NCBI GenBank assembly: GCA_946887045.1
Contig: CAMPKC010000015.1
Coordinates: forward strand, 1 to 64,000
Direction: 5' to 3'
Length of the DNA stretch: 64,000 nucleotides
Source of the DNA: an uncultured Sphingobacteriaceae bacterium
GTDB taxonomy: Bacteria > Bacteroidota > Bacteroidia > Sphingobacteriales > Sphingobacteriaceae
Below, in pieces: positions 36,357 to 46,660 of this stretch. Position 1 is the stretch's first letter; the number at the start of each line of letters is the position of its first letter. A program made the position numbers and the translations under genes. The notes beneath the pieces are model-generated. The model made no database searches. It saw nothing but the letters and a program-made list of their open reading frames with translations, and was not told the origin of the DNA.

Positions 36357-39300
36357 TTAGAAGGTAATATTTGCACCAAGGTTATAACGCTTTACAGTAG
36401 GGTAAGCTCCCTGAGATGCCCAGGCTTGTCCGCCCGCACCCTGAAGGTTTCCCTCACGGTCATCAGGCATTTTTGTCCACAAGTGAAGGTTATTTCCATT
36501 CAAGAAAACTCTTACACTCGCCATACCGGCCTTCTTCACCCAGCTTTGGTTGAAAGTATATGCTATTTCAGCATTTTTCAATCGAACATAAGAAGCATCA
36601 AACATGAAATTGTCGGCAGTATAATAGCCAGCGGGCGTTGAATCCCAGCGAGGCATAGGTCTGTCTGCGTTTGTATTATCTGCTGACCAATAAGTTCCCT
36701 CTTCGTAGGCGACAGTGTTTTTATTACCCAATGTACCAAGCACAACCTGACGGGTTACATTGTTCACCGCATAGAACTGGGTGAATACGCTGAAACGTTT
36801 CCAATCAAATCCTATCGTAGCATTATACGTATTTTCAGGAGCGCCAGAATAAGCGTAAGGTATATTATCATTCGCATCTATAATACCATCGGCATTATAA
36901 TCGACCAGGTGTAAATTTCCCGGAATTTTCTGATTGTCGTTAGTGTTATGTCTGGTACTTGCGTATAATTCATCCCAGGTATTATAATACCCAGCACCTA
37001 CCGTTGCATAAGCCTGCCCGATTTGTTTATCAATTGGCTTTGAGTATAAAGGCAGCAACTCAGGAACGTCTGATTCAATTACTTTATTAGTTGCCCGGGT
37101 GAAGTTAACGTTGGACCATAGACGAAGATCGCTGTTCAACCTTTTGTTGAATCTAATATCGAATTCATATCCTTTAGACCGAACTCTACCTGCGTTAAAT
37201 GTCGGCGGCGCCGCGCCGAAATAAGATGGAACTGCACGCGCCCCTCCCGAACTAAGGATGTCTTTACGGTCGTCCTGAAAGAAGTCGATACTTCCACTCA
37301 ACATACTTCCAAACAATCCGAAGTCAAGAGCAATATTTTTCTTCGTAACAGTCTCCCAGCGAACGTTTGGATTTCCCACGGTAGATTCGCGGTACCATTG
37401 ATAAGGGCTGTTTTCAGCTTGCTCACCAGTAATTCCGATAGGAGTTCTGCCTCCAAATGCCCATTGCGTTTGAAATAAGAACCTGCCGTTGGTATTATCA
37501 TCACCAATTTGACCGTACGAACCTCTTAATTTAAGAGTATTTATAAACTTAAGCGGTTTCATGAAGTTCTCTTCAGATATCATCCAGCCAAGTCCCCCCG
37601 ATGAGAAAAAGTCGAAACGATAATCAGGACCAAATTTTTCAGAACCGTTATAGGCACCATTGTATTCGGCGCTATATTTGCCTTTGTAACTGTAAGTAGT
37701 CCGGAAAACCCAATCTTCGCGGTAAGAAGGTATCATTGATCCTCTTGCATTTTCATCCCGACTCCAGAGACCCATCGCTGTAATATCATGCTTGTCAGCA
37801 ATCTTAGTGGCATAATTCAACTGCAACTGGGTGAACAGCTTACGAAAAGTAGCACCATCGTCAACATTACCGGCCTGTGTATTCCATCTTGTACTTTCTC
37901 TCCACTCCAAATTAGTAACACCCATAGTGTTTTGATTGTAAGTAACTACCCCGGTTTCCGGGTCTATATACTTTGCAAGAGTTCCCGCATTGTCCTGAAT
38001 ACCACGACCATTTTCTACAAAGGTGTTGTCTAACGACAGTGTACCCTTAAAGTTTAGGCCTTTCAATATTGCTCCGAGATTTTGATCTAATATGAAGTCG
38101 GTAGTAATACGAGAAGTGGTTATCTTCTGATTTCCTGTGGTAGATACCAACTGAGCCGAGTTAAGCGCAGATTGCTCTGAAGGTTGATAATATCCCCAGG
38201 TTCCGTCAGAGTATCTTGGTAAATAAACATTGGAAGGAGCAGAATATGCTGCAGTCCAGGTATTATACGGATTTACACCTATCCAGGGACGATTTGTCAA
38301 TCCTCTTGAACCATAGATGTTTGTTCTGAAAACAGTAGAAGGGGTCAACTGAAAGTCTAAATTGCTTCGAACATTCAACCTTTTGAAACCATAACCATTA
38401 TCATACCCTCTGTTATTTTCAAATTGTCTGAATAAATCACCCTCGGTTAGATAATCGACGGATGAGAAGTATTTAACAAACGAAGTACCACCTGCTATAT
38501 TAAGGTTAGCATTATAGGACATCGCGTTATCCTTAAATAGGGTGTTTACCCAATCCACATTAGGATATCGCTCAGCTTCCTCGAGATTAGCTGGAAAACG
38601 ATATTTAGAAATAGTTTCCTGAGGAAGAATAGAACTCCAGGCTGTCGGGCGTAAAGCCAGTTCATACTCTATGGCCCGGTTACGAACCTGAAACATATCA
38701 TATGAATCCAGTTTTCCGGGAAGCTTTGACGGTGCTTTCATAACTGTATTAACTGAAGCCCGAATCTGCGCCTTGCCCTCTTTACCTCTCTTCGTAGTAA
38801 TTAGAATTACTCCGTTTGCTCCTTTAACTCCGAATACTGCAGTTGCAGATGCATCTTTTAATACGGCAATTGATTCTACAGAACTAATATCTATGTTGTT
38901 CATGGAACGCTCTACACCGTCTACCAAAATCAAGGGCCCGGCGTTATTCCATGTACTGCGACCACGAATAAGGATTTCGGGGTCCTCTTCTCCTGGCATA
39001 CCACTACTTGCTGTTGTAATTACTCCGGGTAAATTTCCTGTTAAGGCCGCGCCTAAACTGGACACCCCGCCCGTACGTTCCAGCGTTTCACTGGTGGTTT
39101 GCGTAATAGCACCAACAACACTTGCTTTCTTCTGTGTTCCATAACCCACTACTACCACTTGTTCTAATTGCGCAACATCATCTTTCATTGTTACAGCCAC
39201 AGTGCTTTTGCCGTTGATGTCGACTTCCTGGGTGGTCATGCCGAGGTAAGTAATCACGAGGATTCGTCCATCTGCAGGAACATTAATCGAAAACGCACCG

Positions 39301-39527
39301 TTAACATCAGTTACCGCACGGGAAGTTCCGCCTTTTACGGCTACGCCCGCGCCAATGACAGGCTGCTTTTGTTGATCGATTACAGTTCCTTTTACAACGC
39401 GGTTCTGCTGACCGAAGACAAGGCCGGCCGTCAACAGAAGCAGAATTGTAAAGCTAAATTTTAACGTACGCCCTTGCGAACTTTTCATAACAGGGGCGAG
39501 GTTATAGAATATGTCAATTTTTTCCAT
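36357..39527 (-). CDS. xusA: SusC/RagA TonB-dependent transporter XusA
   Basis: First gene of cassette B. The same two start options apply as in copy A (39527 or 39488). Signal peptide, regulatory domain (VVKGTVIDQQKQPVIGAGV) and leader are identical to copy A. After residue ~110 the sequences diverge: the box is VVVVGYGTQKKASVVGA, the plug has LERTGGVSSLGAALTGNLP and SIAVLKDASATAVFGVKG, and the barrel ends in KRYNLGANITF. The protein has exactly the same length, 1056. The divergence in surface-facing barrel parts is consistent with the two transporters taking different oligosaccharides, which is inference. Confidence 0.93.
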   Translation of the reverse strand: MEKIDIFYNLAPVMKSSQGRTLKFSFTILLLLTAGLVFGQQNRVVKGTVIDQQKQPVIGAGVAVKGGTSRAVTDVNGAFSINVPADGRILVITYLGMTTQEVDINGKSTVAVTMKDDVAQLEQVVVVGYGTQKKASVVGAITQTTSETLERTGGVSSLGAALTGNLPGVITTASSGMPGEEDPEILIRGRSTWNNAGPLILVDGVERSMNNIDISSVESIAVLKDASATAVFGVKGANGVILITTKRGKEGKAQIRASVNTVMKAPSKLPGKLDSYDMFQVRNRAIEYELALRPTAWSSILPQETISKYRFPANLEEAERYPNVDWVNTLFKDNAMSYNANLNIAGGTSFVKYFSSVDYLTEGDLFRQFENNRGYDNGYGFKRLNVRSNLDFQLTPSTVFRTNIYGSRGLTNRPWIGVNPYNTWTAAYSAPSNVYLPRYSDGTWGYYQPSEQSALNSAQLVSTTGNQKITTSRITTDFILDQNLGAILKGLNFKGTLSLDNTFVENGRGIQDNAGTLAKYIDPETGVVTYNQNTMGVTNLEWRESTRWNTQAGNVDDGATFRKLFTQLQLNYATKIADKHDITAMGLWSRDENARGSMIPSYREDWVFRTTYSYKGKYSAEYNGAYNGSEKFGPDYRFDFFSSGGLGWMISEENFMKPLKFINTLKLRGSYGQIGDDNTNGRFLFQTQWAFGGRTPIGITGEQAENSPYQWYRESTVGNPNVRWETVTKKNIALDFGLFGSMLSGSIDFFQDDRKDILSSGGARAVPSYFGAAPPTFNAGRVRSKGYEFDIRFNKRLNSDLRLWSNVNFTRATNKVIESDVPELLPLYSKPIDKQIGQAYATVGAGYYNTWDELYASTRHNTNDNQKIPGNLHLVDYNADGIIDANDNIPYAYSGAPENTYNATIGFDWKRFSVFTQFYAVNNVTRQVVLGTLGNKNTVAYEEGTYWSADNTNADRPMPRWDSTPAGYYTADNFMFDASYVRLKNAEIAYTFNQSWVKKAGMASVRVFLNGNNLHLWTKMPDDREGNLQGAGGQAWASQGAYPTVKRYNLGANITF

Positions 39528-39694
39528 TATTAAGGTTCTAAAGAATATATAGAATTATTTAGGTTCGTTTTACTGCGTTATGACCCGAAAGATCGGTACA
39601 GGGAATAGCAGACGTAAAAGAAGGAAAAGGTTCCTTTAAAGAATTAAGCAATTTGTTCATACGTTAGGTTTAATTAAAAGTAGTTTGATTAGTG
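39262..39694. repeat. 433-bp tract identical to 24942-25374
   Basis: Copy B partner of the identical tract. It covers the xusA start and 167 bases of leader, including the AAGGAA/TTCCTT hairpin at 39621-39636. Confidence 0.85.
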
Positions 39695-40425
39695 TTCGAT
39701 ACTCATGTTCGAATCTCAGCATTGATAAACAGGAAGAGCTCCCTCCATTTTCGAAAAATGCCGCAGATTGATCCGCTTCCTATCAAGAAATCGTATGCAG
39801 GAATACATATAAAAATGCTCCCTCATGATTGATGTTTGGTTGTAAAAATTTCAGCATATGAGTTAAATTAATGGTTAAATATTTTTGCCGTAAAGTCATG
39901 CAGAAATTCTGCACCGCTTCTCATCGCGGGTTTTGGTTTAGTAATTGCCTCACACATCCGTGACGTTGACATATCAGTGCGAGTTTTGAATATCTAAAGA
40001 TAGATTCAACGTTTTTTTTTGTATGGCACATTTGTGCATAATGCTATCTCATTTGTCTAAAAAAGGCGCTTAAAACCATCTTTATCAGCGAAGCCGCTTA
40101 TTTTATGCCAACGTTGTCGTAAATGGTTGAATTAATTTTAAAACCATTGGAAAAATTTCCTGCTCTCGCTTGCAAACGGCTGTTGTGATCACAACCGAAT
40201 CAGAACTATTTGCATTATCTCTGGCCTATGCAGGCTCCGACCCGATCACTGCTCTCATGCTGAATCTTAAATCTCCGGAAGCTCCTGCCATCTTTCCTCC
40301 CGAACAGAGGGAAAATGCCGACGCAGTTATTTGGGGACGAACCATAAATATCAGTTTAAAGTGCATGGGTTAAAAAATCCGCCAAGAATTACAAATACAA
40401 ATATTATCGTGAAAATCTTCATGCA
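39695..40425. promoter_or_regulatory. upstream region of xusA copy B
   Basis: Non-coding, about 730 bases, aligning patchily with 25375-26036. It holds the conserved block at 39820-39886 and the candidate operator at 40026-40057 (palindrome GCACATTTGTGC at 40026-40037, then CTATCTC and ATTTGTC). No gene with family motifs lies in it. The open frames crossing it look like chance. Confidence 0.5.
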
Positions 40426-41532
40426 CTATCTCTTAAAGCTCACAACCTCCCAATAGGCTTTTTTTGGCTGCATATTCACATCAAACAGGAGCGGATAATT
40501 TTTGCGTCCGGGAACAGGGTATCCGTCCAGCCAGGTATACCGGTCGGAAATATTCCAGAAAGTAACGTTCGTCACTACGTCTTTATAATCCCTGAAAATC
40601 TTAAACACTTTAGAATATTGTTCGACCTGTTTTTGTTCAAGCTCCGGAGTAAGTACATCCGATTCGCCGGCACGCTTTTGACGTCTTTCCTTCTCCCAGG
40701 GGTAAACCGACATATCAAGCTCGGTGATCTGCACTTCCAGTCCGAGGGATGCCATTTTTTTGATTGTAGTTCTCAGCTCCGCTTCGGAAGGCTCATAAAT
40801 TGACCAATGTGCCTGAAGCCCCACCCCGTCTATAGGAACTTTTGCATCTACCAGCTTTTTCATCAAGCGGTACAGGCGTTCCATTTTCTCGGGTCGTTCA
40901 GTATTGTAGTCGTTATAAAAAAGCTTTGCGCCGGGATCTGCCTGTCGCGCATACTCAAAGGCTTTGACTATAAAATCCTCACCACAGATCTGGTACCACA
41001 AAGAGTTCCTCAAAAACTTTGTGCTGTCATCATCAATAACTTCATTCACCACGTCCCAGGCATAAATCTTTCCTTTATAGCGCCCTGCAACTGCGAAGAT
41101 GTGATCTTTCAACCGTTGCAAAAGCACTTCCTTGCTTACCTGCTTACCCGCGGCATCCTTAAACATCCAGCCAGGGGTTTGCTCGTGCCAGCAGAGATTA
41201 TGGCCCCTCACGCCGATCCCATGCCTTTGACCAAAATTCACAATTGAGTCTGCATCTCGCCAGAAGTATCGATTCTCTTCCGGATGGATGGGACCCATTT
41301 TCATGGCGTTCTCTGCCGTGATACTATTATAATGCTTTAAAATAAATTTCGCGGTTTCTCCCCTCAGATCCTGTGGCCTTACAGCCACGCCCATTTTGAA
41401 ATAGGATTTATAGTAATCTTTTAATCCTTTGTCCGGATTACCCGGTGCGATTTTTCTGCTTACGCAGGCAACTATGACTAACGCCATTAGCGACGTCATT
41501 ATTACTGCTATTTTTCCTCTCATCATCATCAT
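40426..41532 (-). CDS. GH10 endo-xylanase, lipoprotein
   Basis: The start is one of four consecutive ATG codons (41532-41523). The frame continues upstream but without signal-peptide character. From there the protein has a lipoprotein signal ending ALVIVACVSRK, then a single compact GH10 barrel without CBM. Family motifs: NSITAENAMKMGPIHPEENR, GHNLCWHEQTPGW, acid/base Glu in YAWDVVNEVIDDD, FYNDYNTE, GLQAHWSI, nucleophile Glu in QITELDMSVYPWE, and NVTFWNISDRYTWL. All catalytic positions are intact. The remnant at 26037-26197 derives from a copy of this gene. It is divergent from the GH10 at 41993 and closely related to it. Confidence 0.94.
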   Translation of the reverse strand: MMMMRGKIAVIMTSLMALVIVACVSRKIAPGNPDKGLKDYYKSYFKMGVAVRPQDLRGETAKFILKHYNSITAENAMKMGPIHPEENRYFWRDADSIVNFGQRHGIGVRGHNLCWHEQTPGWMFKDAAGKQVSKEVLLQRLKDHIFAVAGRYKGKIYAWDVVNEVIDDDSTKFLRNSLWYQICGEDFIVKAFEYARQADPGAKLFYNDYNTERPEKMERLYRLMKKLVDAKVPIDGVGLQAHWSIYEPSEAELRTTIKKMASLGLEVQITELDMSVYPWEKERRQKRAGESDVLTPELEQKQVEQYSKVFKIFRDYKDVVTNVTFWNISDRYTWLDGYPVPGRKNYPLLFDVNMQPKKAYWEVVSFKR

Positions 41533-41992
41533 TTGATATTCATTAAAAAGTTTAATCGGTTTTGTTACTCGAAACATTTCCTCACCCGGCTCCGCAGGAA
41601 CTCGAAAACCCCGCAAAATCACTGGTCTTCTGGCTACTGAAAATATCCGTCAGGCCTGGAGATTGTCTGTAATAAACCCTGAAATATGTACGTGTCGACA
41701 TTCTGCTGAAACCAGCTGATACGGTTTTGATTTATTGATTAGCCATTAATCCCGAACGATGTAAAAATAGAAGCGGGAAAAATAGGAAGCTATCAGGATT
41801 GTCCGAGATAATGGAACAAATGTTCAAACTTAAGTTCATGCAAATCGCATCAGCAAATGCGACAGAAATGTTACTCAAAATACCCGGAAATACCTCAGTG
41901 CTAAACATCTGTTGCGACATTATATTCAATTACCACAAGCCGTCGATCGTATTGAAGGTATCTTTGAAACGATTATTATAACCAATACGCAC
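41533..41992. promoter_or_regulatory. divergent promoter region between two GH10 genes
   Basis: 460 bases serving both xylanases. For the minus gene, TATTTTTA (41762-41769) matches 7 of 8 positions of TAnnTTTG and would give a leader of about 220 bases. The operator-like GAGATAAT-GG-AACAAATGTTC lies at 41805-41825, with palindrome GAACAAATGTTC at 41814-41825. It is placed between the two genes and could serve either. No other gene is visible. Confidence 0.45.
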
Positions 41993-43093
41993 ATGCACAG
42001 ATTAACGAAAAAAAATCTTACCGTCGCCCTCGCCTTTATCTCTGTTATATTGATTGGTGCTACCCAACAACAGCAGATAAAGAACCCCAAAAAGGGGTTA
42101 AAAGACTATTACAAAAAATATTTCCCGATTGGGGTGGCTGTAAGGCCATCAGATCTCCGCAATGGTGAGGAAAAAAACCTCATCCTGAAGGAGTTCAACA
42201 GTATTACCGCGGAAAATGCTATGAAAATGGCACCCCTGCAGCCTGCCGAGAACCGCTTTTTCTGGAGGGATGCTGATTCGATAGTGGCTTTCGGTGTTCG
42301 GAATAAGCTAAACGTACGCGGACATACCCTTTGCTGGCATGCGCAGGCACCTAACTGGATGTTTACCGACTCCAGTGGCAATCAGGCATCGAAAGAGCTT
42401 TTACTGAAACGCCTGAAAAACCACATTCAAACGGTGGTAAACCGTTATAAAGGGAAAGTGTATGCCTGGGACGTAGTAAACGAGGTGATTGCCGACGATA
42501 CTACCTTTCTTCGAAAATCAAAATGGTTCCAGATAACGGGCGACGAATTTATTGAGAAAGCGTTTGAGTATGCACACGAGGCCGACCCCAAAGCCATACT
42601 CTTCTATAACGACTATAACACAGAGATTCCGGCAAAAAGAGAAAAAATATATCGTTTACTAAAGAATTTGCTAGATAAAGGAGTTCCTGTCCACGGTGTC
42701 GGCCTCCAGGCACACTGGTCGATTAGTTCTCCTTCAAAAGAAGAACTTGAAAAATCGATTCAAATGTTCTCTTCGCTCGGCCTGCAGATACAGTTTACAG
42801 AACTTGATGTATCTGTGTATTCAGGAAGACAAGGAGGACAGCTTATCCAGGGTCAACGTCGCCAAATGGAAACCCCGGTGTTTACCGCTGAAATGGAACA
42901 ACAACAGCTGGAAAAATATAAAATGGTTTTCGAAGTGTTCCGCAAATACCGCAAGAACATTACCGGCGTAACTTTCTGGAATCTTTCGGATAAATATAGC
43001 TGGCTCGATGGGCGCGGAAGAAAAAATTATCCTTTACTGTTTGACACTAATTTAAAACCGAAGAAAGTCTATAACGAAGTTGTGAAGTTTTAA
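41993..43093 (+). CDS. GH10 endo-xylanase, secreted
   Basis: The start at 41993 gives MHRLTKKNLTVALAFISVIL, a signal peptide. The open frame to 41912 lacks one. No lipobox cysteine follows, so it is soluble in the periplasm or secreted, unlike its divergent neighbour. The 366-residue product is a bare GH10 barrel: NSITAENAMKMAPLQPAENR, GHTLCWHAQAPNW, acid/base Glu in YAWDVVNEVIADD, FYNDYNTE, GLQAHWSI, nucleophile Glu in QFTELDVSVYS, and GVTFWNLSDKYSWL. It is so similar to the minus-strand GH10 that a local inverted duplication is likely. A strong terminator follows directly. Confidence 0.94.
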   Translation: MHRLTKKNLTVALAFISVILIGATQQQQIKNPKKGLKDYYKKYFPIGVAVRPSDLRNGEEKNLILKEFNSITAENAMKMAPLQPAENRFFWRDADSIVAFGVRNKLNVRGHTLCWHAQAPNWMFTDSSGNQASKELLLKRLKNHIQTVVNRYKGKVYAWDVVNEVIADDTTFLRKSKWFQITGDEFIEKAFEYAHEADPKAILFYNDYNTEIPAKREKIYRLLKNLLDKGVPVHGVGLQAHWSISSPSKEELEKSIQMFSSLGLQIQFTELDVSVYSGRQGGQLIQGQRRQMETPVFTAEMEQQQLEKYKMVFEVFRKYRKNITGVTFWNLSDKYSWLDGRGRKNYPLLFDTNLKPKKVYNEVVKF

Positions 43094-43096
43094 ACG

Positions 43097-43139
43097 AAAA
43101 AACACCAATGAACATCGAACGCTGTTCATTGGTGTTTTT
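43097..43139 (+). terminator. intrinsic terminator after the plus-strand GH10
   Basis: AAAACACCAATGAAC pairs with GTTCATTGGTGTTTT around a 10-base loop and ends in a T-run at 43135-43139, just past the stop codon. A-rich sequence at the other end could let it work on both strands. Confidence 0.85.
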
Positions 43140-43264
43140 CAAAAATACGTTCAGGTATAATTTAGAGAAAGTTATCTGATCTTCCCTCCCGCACCCTGAG
43201 AGATTGCAAGCTCAGCACCCATAAGAGTTTCCCGGTATTACTTCATATCAATAATTTGCACTGC

Positions 43265-44641
43265 TTATTTTGAGAACATCCAGTAATCGAAATACATGAT
43301 TCTTCCCGGTTTATCCCCTTTAAAGATAAAATAAAGGTCATGTACTCCGCTCACCTTCTGAATATCCGTTGTTACCAGAGCCCATCGGTCATCTCCTCCG
43401 GTAAGAGGAACCTTTAGGGTCCCAAGAAGTTGTCCGTCTTTGCTGCCTGCGCGCACTTCCATGGTCACGCCAGAATTATGTGTGGTGCCGATCCTTGCTG
43501 TTAGCTTTGTAGCCCCATGATCGCGGAAGTCTACATCCCTTACCTTCAAATAACCGCCATTTTTAACAGCATTAACGAAAACCCCGACTTCATCGCTTTG
43601 CAAAGCTTTTACTCCTTCAGAATATGCAATCGTTTCTGCCTCCGTTTTCCGGTAGGGATTCAGGGTTTCGAGACCTTTTTCAATTCCCTTTGTCATTTTC
43701 ATAGGCTTAATAGTACCGTCTTTATTAAACTCCGCCGTTTCTACAGCAACAGACCGGTTGAAACCTCCCCCTCCCGGTAAGGCTCCGTTATGATAAAAGA
43801 AATAGGTTTTTCCTCTGTAATCAACTATGCCCGGGTGATTGGTAAAACTTCCTCGCTCTGCAGGCATGAGTGTGCCCCTGTTTATCCAAGGACCAACAGG
43901 GCTTTTACTTGTAGAGTATCCGATATGCTCGGGGAGTGGGCCGCCCGCCCAAAGCAGGTAGTACAAACTTTTGCGCTTATATAACCACGGGCCCTCTTCG
44001 TACGATGTAGGACGTTCCGGCACATTACCCTCACGTTTACCGAAGGAGGCCTCGCTCATTGGTACCTTTACAATTTCTCCGGAATATGATATCATATCCT
44101 CATTGAGCTTCACATAATAGTTGTAGGGATTTCCCCAGTACAGATAGGCCTGACCGTCGTCGTCAATAAATACCGTTGGATCAATATCGCCCTTGCCCGA
44201 TCGAACCAAAGGTTTTCCAAGGGGATCCCTGAACGGGCCGTAGGGACTATCGGATACGGCCACACCAATAGCAGGACCGTTTGTCGATTTAGTTGTTACC
44301 GGTGCATAGAGGTAAAACTTTCCGCCCCGTTCTACAACTTGTATAGCCCATGCATCGCCTTTTGCCCAGTCGAATGTTTTATACGAGGCTACCGCACCAT
44401 GATCCGTCCAGTTAACCATATCGGTTGTGGTATACAATTTCCAATCATCCATTACAAACCAGGTCGACTGATCCTCATCATGGCTGGTATAGAGGTATAA
44501 TTTATCCTTATAGACCAATGGAGCAGGATCAGCCGTATACATTGTTTGCACAATAGGATTTTGTGCATTCGCATCATGCCGAAAGAAGCACAACATAAGC
44601 GCCTGTACCCAGAAAACTCTTGTAAGGTTTTTAAATTTCAT
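43265..44641 (-). CDS. GH43 glycosidase with C-terminal CBM6
   Basis: Signal peptide to about NAQ (residue 27), then a GH43 propeller. The triad is Asp38 ([13 protein letters not shown]), Asp154 ([20 protein letters not shown]) and Glu216 ([18 protein letters not shown]). [19 protein letters not shown] marks the last blade. From about 335 a CBM6-like module ([23 protein letters not shown]) ends the 458 residues. The layout is common among Bacteroidota arabinofuranosidases acting on arabinoxylan. The exact linkage specificity cannot be read. It is the last gene of the right-hand minus-strand run, 72 bases after a GH97 gene. Confidence 0.9.
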   Translation of the reverse strand: MKFKNLTRVFWVQALMLCFFRHDANAQNPIVQTMYTADPAPLVYKDKLYLYTSHDEDQSTWFVMDDWKLYTTTDMVNWTDHGAVASYKTFDWAKGDAWAIQVVERGGKFYLYAPVTTKSTNGPAIGVAVSDSPYGPFRDPLGKPLVRSGKGDIDPTVFIDDDGQAYLYWGNPYNYYVKLNEDMISYSGEIVKVPMSEASFGKREGNVPERPTSYEEGPWLYKRKSLYYLLWAGGPLPEHIGYSTSKSPVGPWINRGTLMPAERGSFTNHPGIVDYRGKTYFFYHNGALPGGGGFNRSVAVETAEFNKDGTIKPMKMTKGIEKGLETLNPYRKTEAETIAYSEGVKALQSDEVGVFVNAVKNGGYLKVRDVDFRDHGATKLTARIGTTHNSGVTMEVRAGSKDGQLLGTLKVPLTGGDDRWALVTTDIQKVSGVHDLYFIFKGDKPGRIMYFDYWMFSK

Positions 44642-44713
44642 TGTCTGTATAATTTGTCTGTCGTAGAATTAAAACTCACAGCTGGTAAAGGCTGTGCTTC
44701 TTCTGTTTTACTA

Positions 44714-46660
44714 TTACTTAACCGGAGCCAGTACAAGGCCGCCTCCCGGCTGCATTTCGATTTCGAGAGATCCACCCTTTTTGATATCCAGATCCCTGGT
44801 ATAGGCTTCTTTATTTTGATTGTCGCCGTACATCCGCACGCTTTTCCCCGCAAGCATCGGCAACTTTATTTTAAGCTTCAATACCTGCTTTTCTCCATTC
44901 ACACCGGCCACATACCAATCATTTCCATGACGACGGGCTATGATACAGTATTTGCCGGGATACCCGTCTATGTAAACTGTTTCGTCCCAGGTTGTAGGCA
45001 CCTGTTTCATGAAGTCGATTTCAAAAGCCGGGACATCAGTTAAATTATTAGGGGTAAGACCAAACATCTGTACCGGATTTTGAAACAATACCGATGTAGC
45101 GAGTTGGAAGACATCGGTGGTCAGACGCTTGTTCCTGTTTTCGTTACTTTTCACCAGATATTTATTGAGCAAGGTTCCACCGAACTCCATGCTTCCTACT
45201 GTGTTTCTTATAAATGGATGTAAAGTTGCATTGTAAGCCTCAGCCTCGCGAACGCCCTGAACAAAAATGAGCATCTCGGACGCTACTACAGCCTCACTGC
45301 CCACGAAATTAGGATACATTCGCTCCCAGCCGCGCGGTAAAGTAGTTCCATGAAAAATGATCATTAAACCGTAATCATTTGCGTCCGAAAGAATGTCTTC
45401 ATACAGGCGCATCGTCTCCTGCTTATCCCCGCCGAAAAAATCTACTTTCAGACCTTTAACTCCAACCTCGCGAAGCCACTTCATCTCTTTTTTTCGCTCA
45501 ATGGATGTACTCATTTTATTCCGCGGGCCTTGCGGCGCATCATTATAAGAGCCGTTTGAGTTATACCACAGAAACACATCCACACCTTTGGTGTTAGCAT
45601 ATTTTATCAGCTCCCGCATGCGGTCCTTGCCAATATTCGTATCCCAGAGAGCATCCATTAAAATGTATTCATACTTTAGAGCGGCAGCCAAATCAATGTA
45701 CTTTACCTGATCCTCGTAATTCATGCTGTTATCCTGCCACACAATCCAACTCCAGGTTGAACGGCCAAACTTATATTTCTGAGAGGCCTCATATAAGGGT
45801 TCCACTACATCGAAAGGAATAGTTGTTTCGACAATAGGCTTTAAATTATCGCTGAGGGTTATCGTTCTCCAGGGTGTCACTCCTGGCAGTGCTATAGCTG
45901 CCCCGGAACTTCCAAATCCATTATTTTGTTTGGGGTCAGGGTATTCGATTGTATAAATACCATCGTTTGAAGATTCACTTAAATGCGATGCGCAGTAAAG
46001 GCTGCTAATTCCTGTTTCAGATAAAAGAACCCAGCCATCATTACCCAGTCGGAAGAGCCCCGGAAATACGTACCCGCCTTTATTCGGATTACTCCGAACC
46101 AACGGGGCATCTGCTGAATAAGCACTTTCGTAGCTTGGAGCAGTCCGGGCAAAGCCGGTCATCGGACGCATCATTGGCGACAGGAACGTGGTGGTGCTTG
46201 CAGGAAAGTTAAATCCTGTAGCTTCTTTTTCTACCACACACGACATCCTTTCTCCCCATACAGGTAATTCATAACGGAAAGCGATATCATTATTACTTAC
46301 CTGGAATACTATTTTGATTTGTTTCTTCTGCGCGTTTTCAAACGTACAGCTGAGTCTGCTGGCGCGATACTGAATCTGAGACTTCTTTATTTTATCCTCA
46401 CTGTAATTTTTATCTACACGACCTTCTTCTTTTCCCAGATACTTCATCCCCGTACTAAAATCCCCCTCATTGGTGGTGAGGCCAAGCGGAGAATCTTCAA
46501 GCATGATTTTTCCTTTGTAGGTAACAGAATACAGGGGTTTTCCGTCCTGAACACGCACATTTAATTTTAAAAGCTTGTCGGGACTTGAAATTACAGCATC
46601 TTGTGCAATGCTGGTTAAAAATAAGAAGCACAGGAATACTGCGAAGTAAATTTTTTTCAT
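44714..46660 (-). CDS. GH97 alpha-glycosidase, retaining type (probable alpha-galactosidase)
   Basis: I chose the start at 46660 (MKKIYFAVFLCFLFLTSIAQ, signal peptide). The frame stays open for 86 more codons upstream without coding character. The product is 648 residues: an N-terminal beta-sandwich (SPDKLLKLNVRVQDGKP, SPLGLTTNEGDF), a (beta/alpha)8 barrel and a C-terminal beta domain. GVKGLKVDFFGGDKQ supplies an aspartate (Asp407) at the nucleophile position of retaining GH97 alpha-galactosidases. Inverting SusB-type alpha-glucosidases use glutamates instead. Glu456 in GSEAVV is a candidate acid/base. HGTTLPRGWERMYPN is a family signature. It is expected in the periplasm and to remove alpha-linked galactose from side chains. 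Confidence 0.87.
   Translation of the reverse strand: MKKIYFAVFLCFLFLTSIAQDAVISSPDKLLKLNVRVQDGKPLYSVTYKGKIMLEDSPLGLTTNEGDFSTGMKYLGKEEGRVDKNYSEDKIKKSQIQYRASRLSCTFENAQKKQIKIVFQVSNNDIAFRYELPVWGERMSCVVEKEATGFNFPASTTTFLSPMMRPMTGFARTAPSYESAYSADAPLVRSNPNKGGYVFPGLFRLGNDGWVLLSETGISSLYCASHLSESSNDGIYTIEYPDPKQNNGFGSSGAAIALPGVTPWRTITLSDNLKPIVETTIPFDVVEPLYEASQKYKFGRSTWSWIVWQDNSMNYEDQVKYIDLAAALKYEYILMDALWDTNIGKDRMRELIKYANTKGVDVFLWYNSNGSYNDAPQGPRNKMSTSIERKKEMKWLREVGVKGLKVDFFGGDKQETMRLYEDILSDANDYGLMIIFHGTTLPRGWERMYPNFVGSEAVVASEMLIFVQGVREAEAYNATLHPFIRNTVGSMEFGGTLLNKYLVKSNENRNKRLTTDVFQLATSVLFQNPVQMFGLTPNNLTDVPAFEIDFMKQVPTTWDETVYIDGYPGKYCIIARRHGNDWYVAGVNGEKQVLKLKIKLPMLAGKSVRMYGDNQNKEAYTRDLDIKKGGSLEIEMQPGGGLVLAPVK

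Larger units (their letters stand above)
26207..40640 (-). repeat. xus cassette, right copy (B)
   Basis: Same six-gene order as copy A, plus leader, upstream region and the 3' part of the intact GH10 gene. The offset between xusA genes is 14,320 bases. The copy A counterpart of the last segment is the decayed remnant at 26037-26197. Copy B keeps the apparently functional GH10 and the longer XusC. Confidence 0.85.

Noticed and set aside
40170..40373. Plus-strand open frame upstream of xusA copy B
   Set aside because: It is not conserved in the homologous region upstream of copy A, so it is probably chance.
12600..40640. Considered a composite transposon because of long direct repeats
   Set aside because: No transposase, inverted terminal repeats or target duplication. 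The repeats are the duplicated cassettes themselves.
44546..45043. 165-codon plus-strand frame across the GH43/GH97 boundary
   Set aside because: It is antisense to two well-supported genes, with no motif or plausible start.
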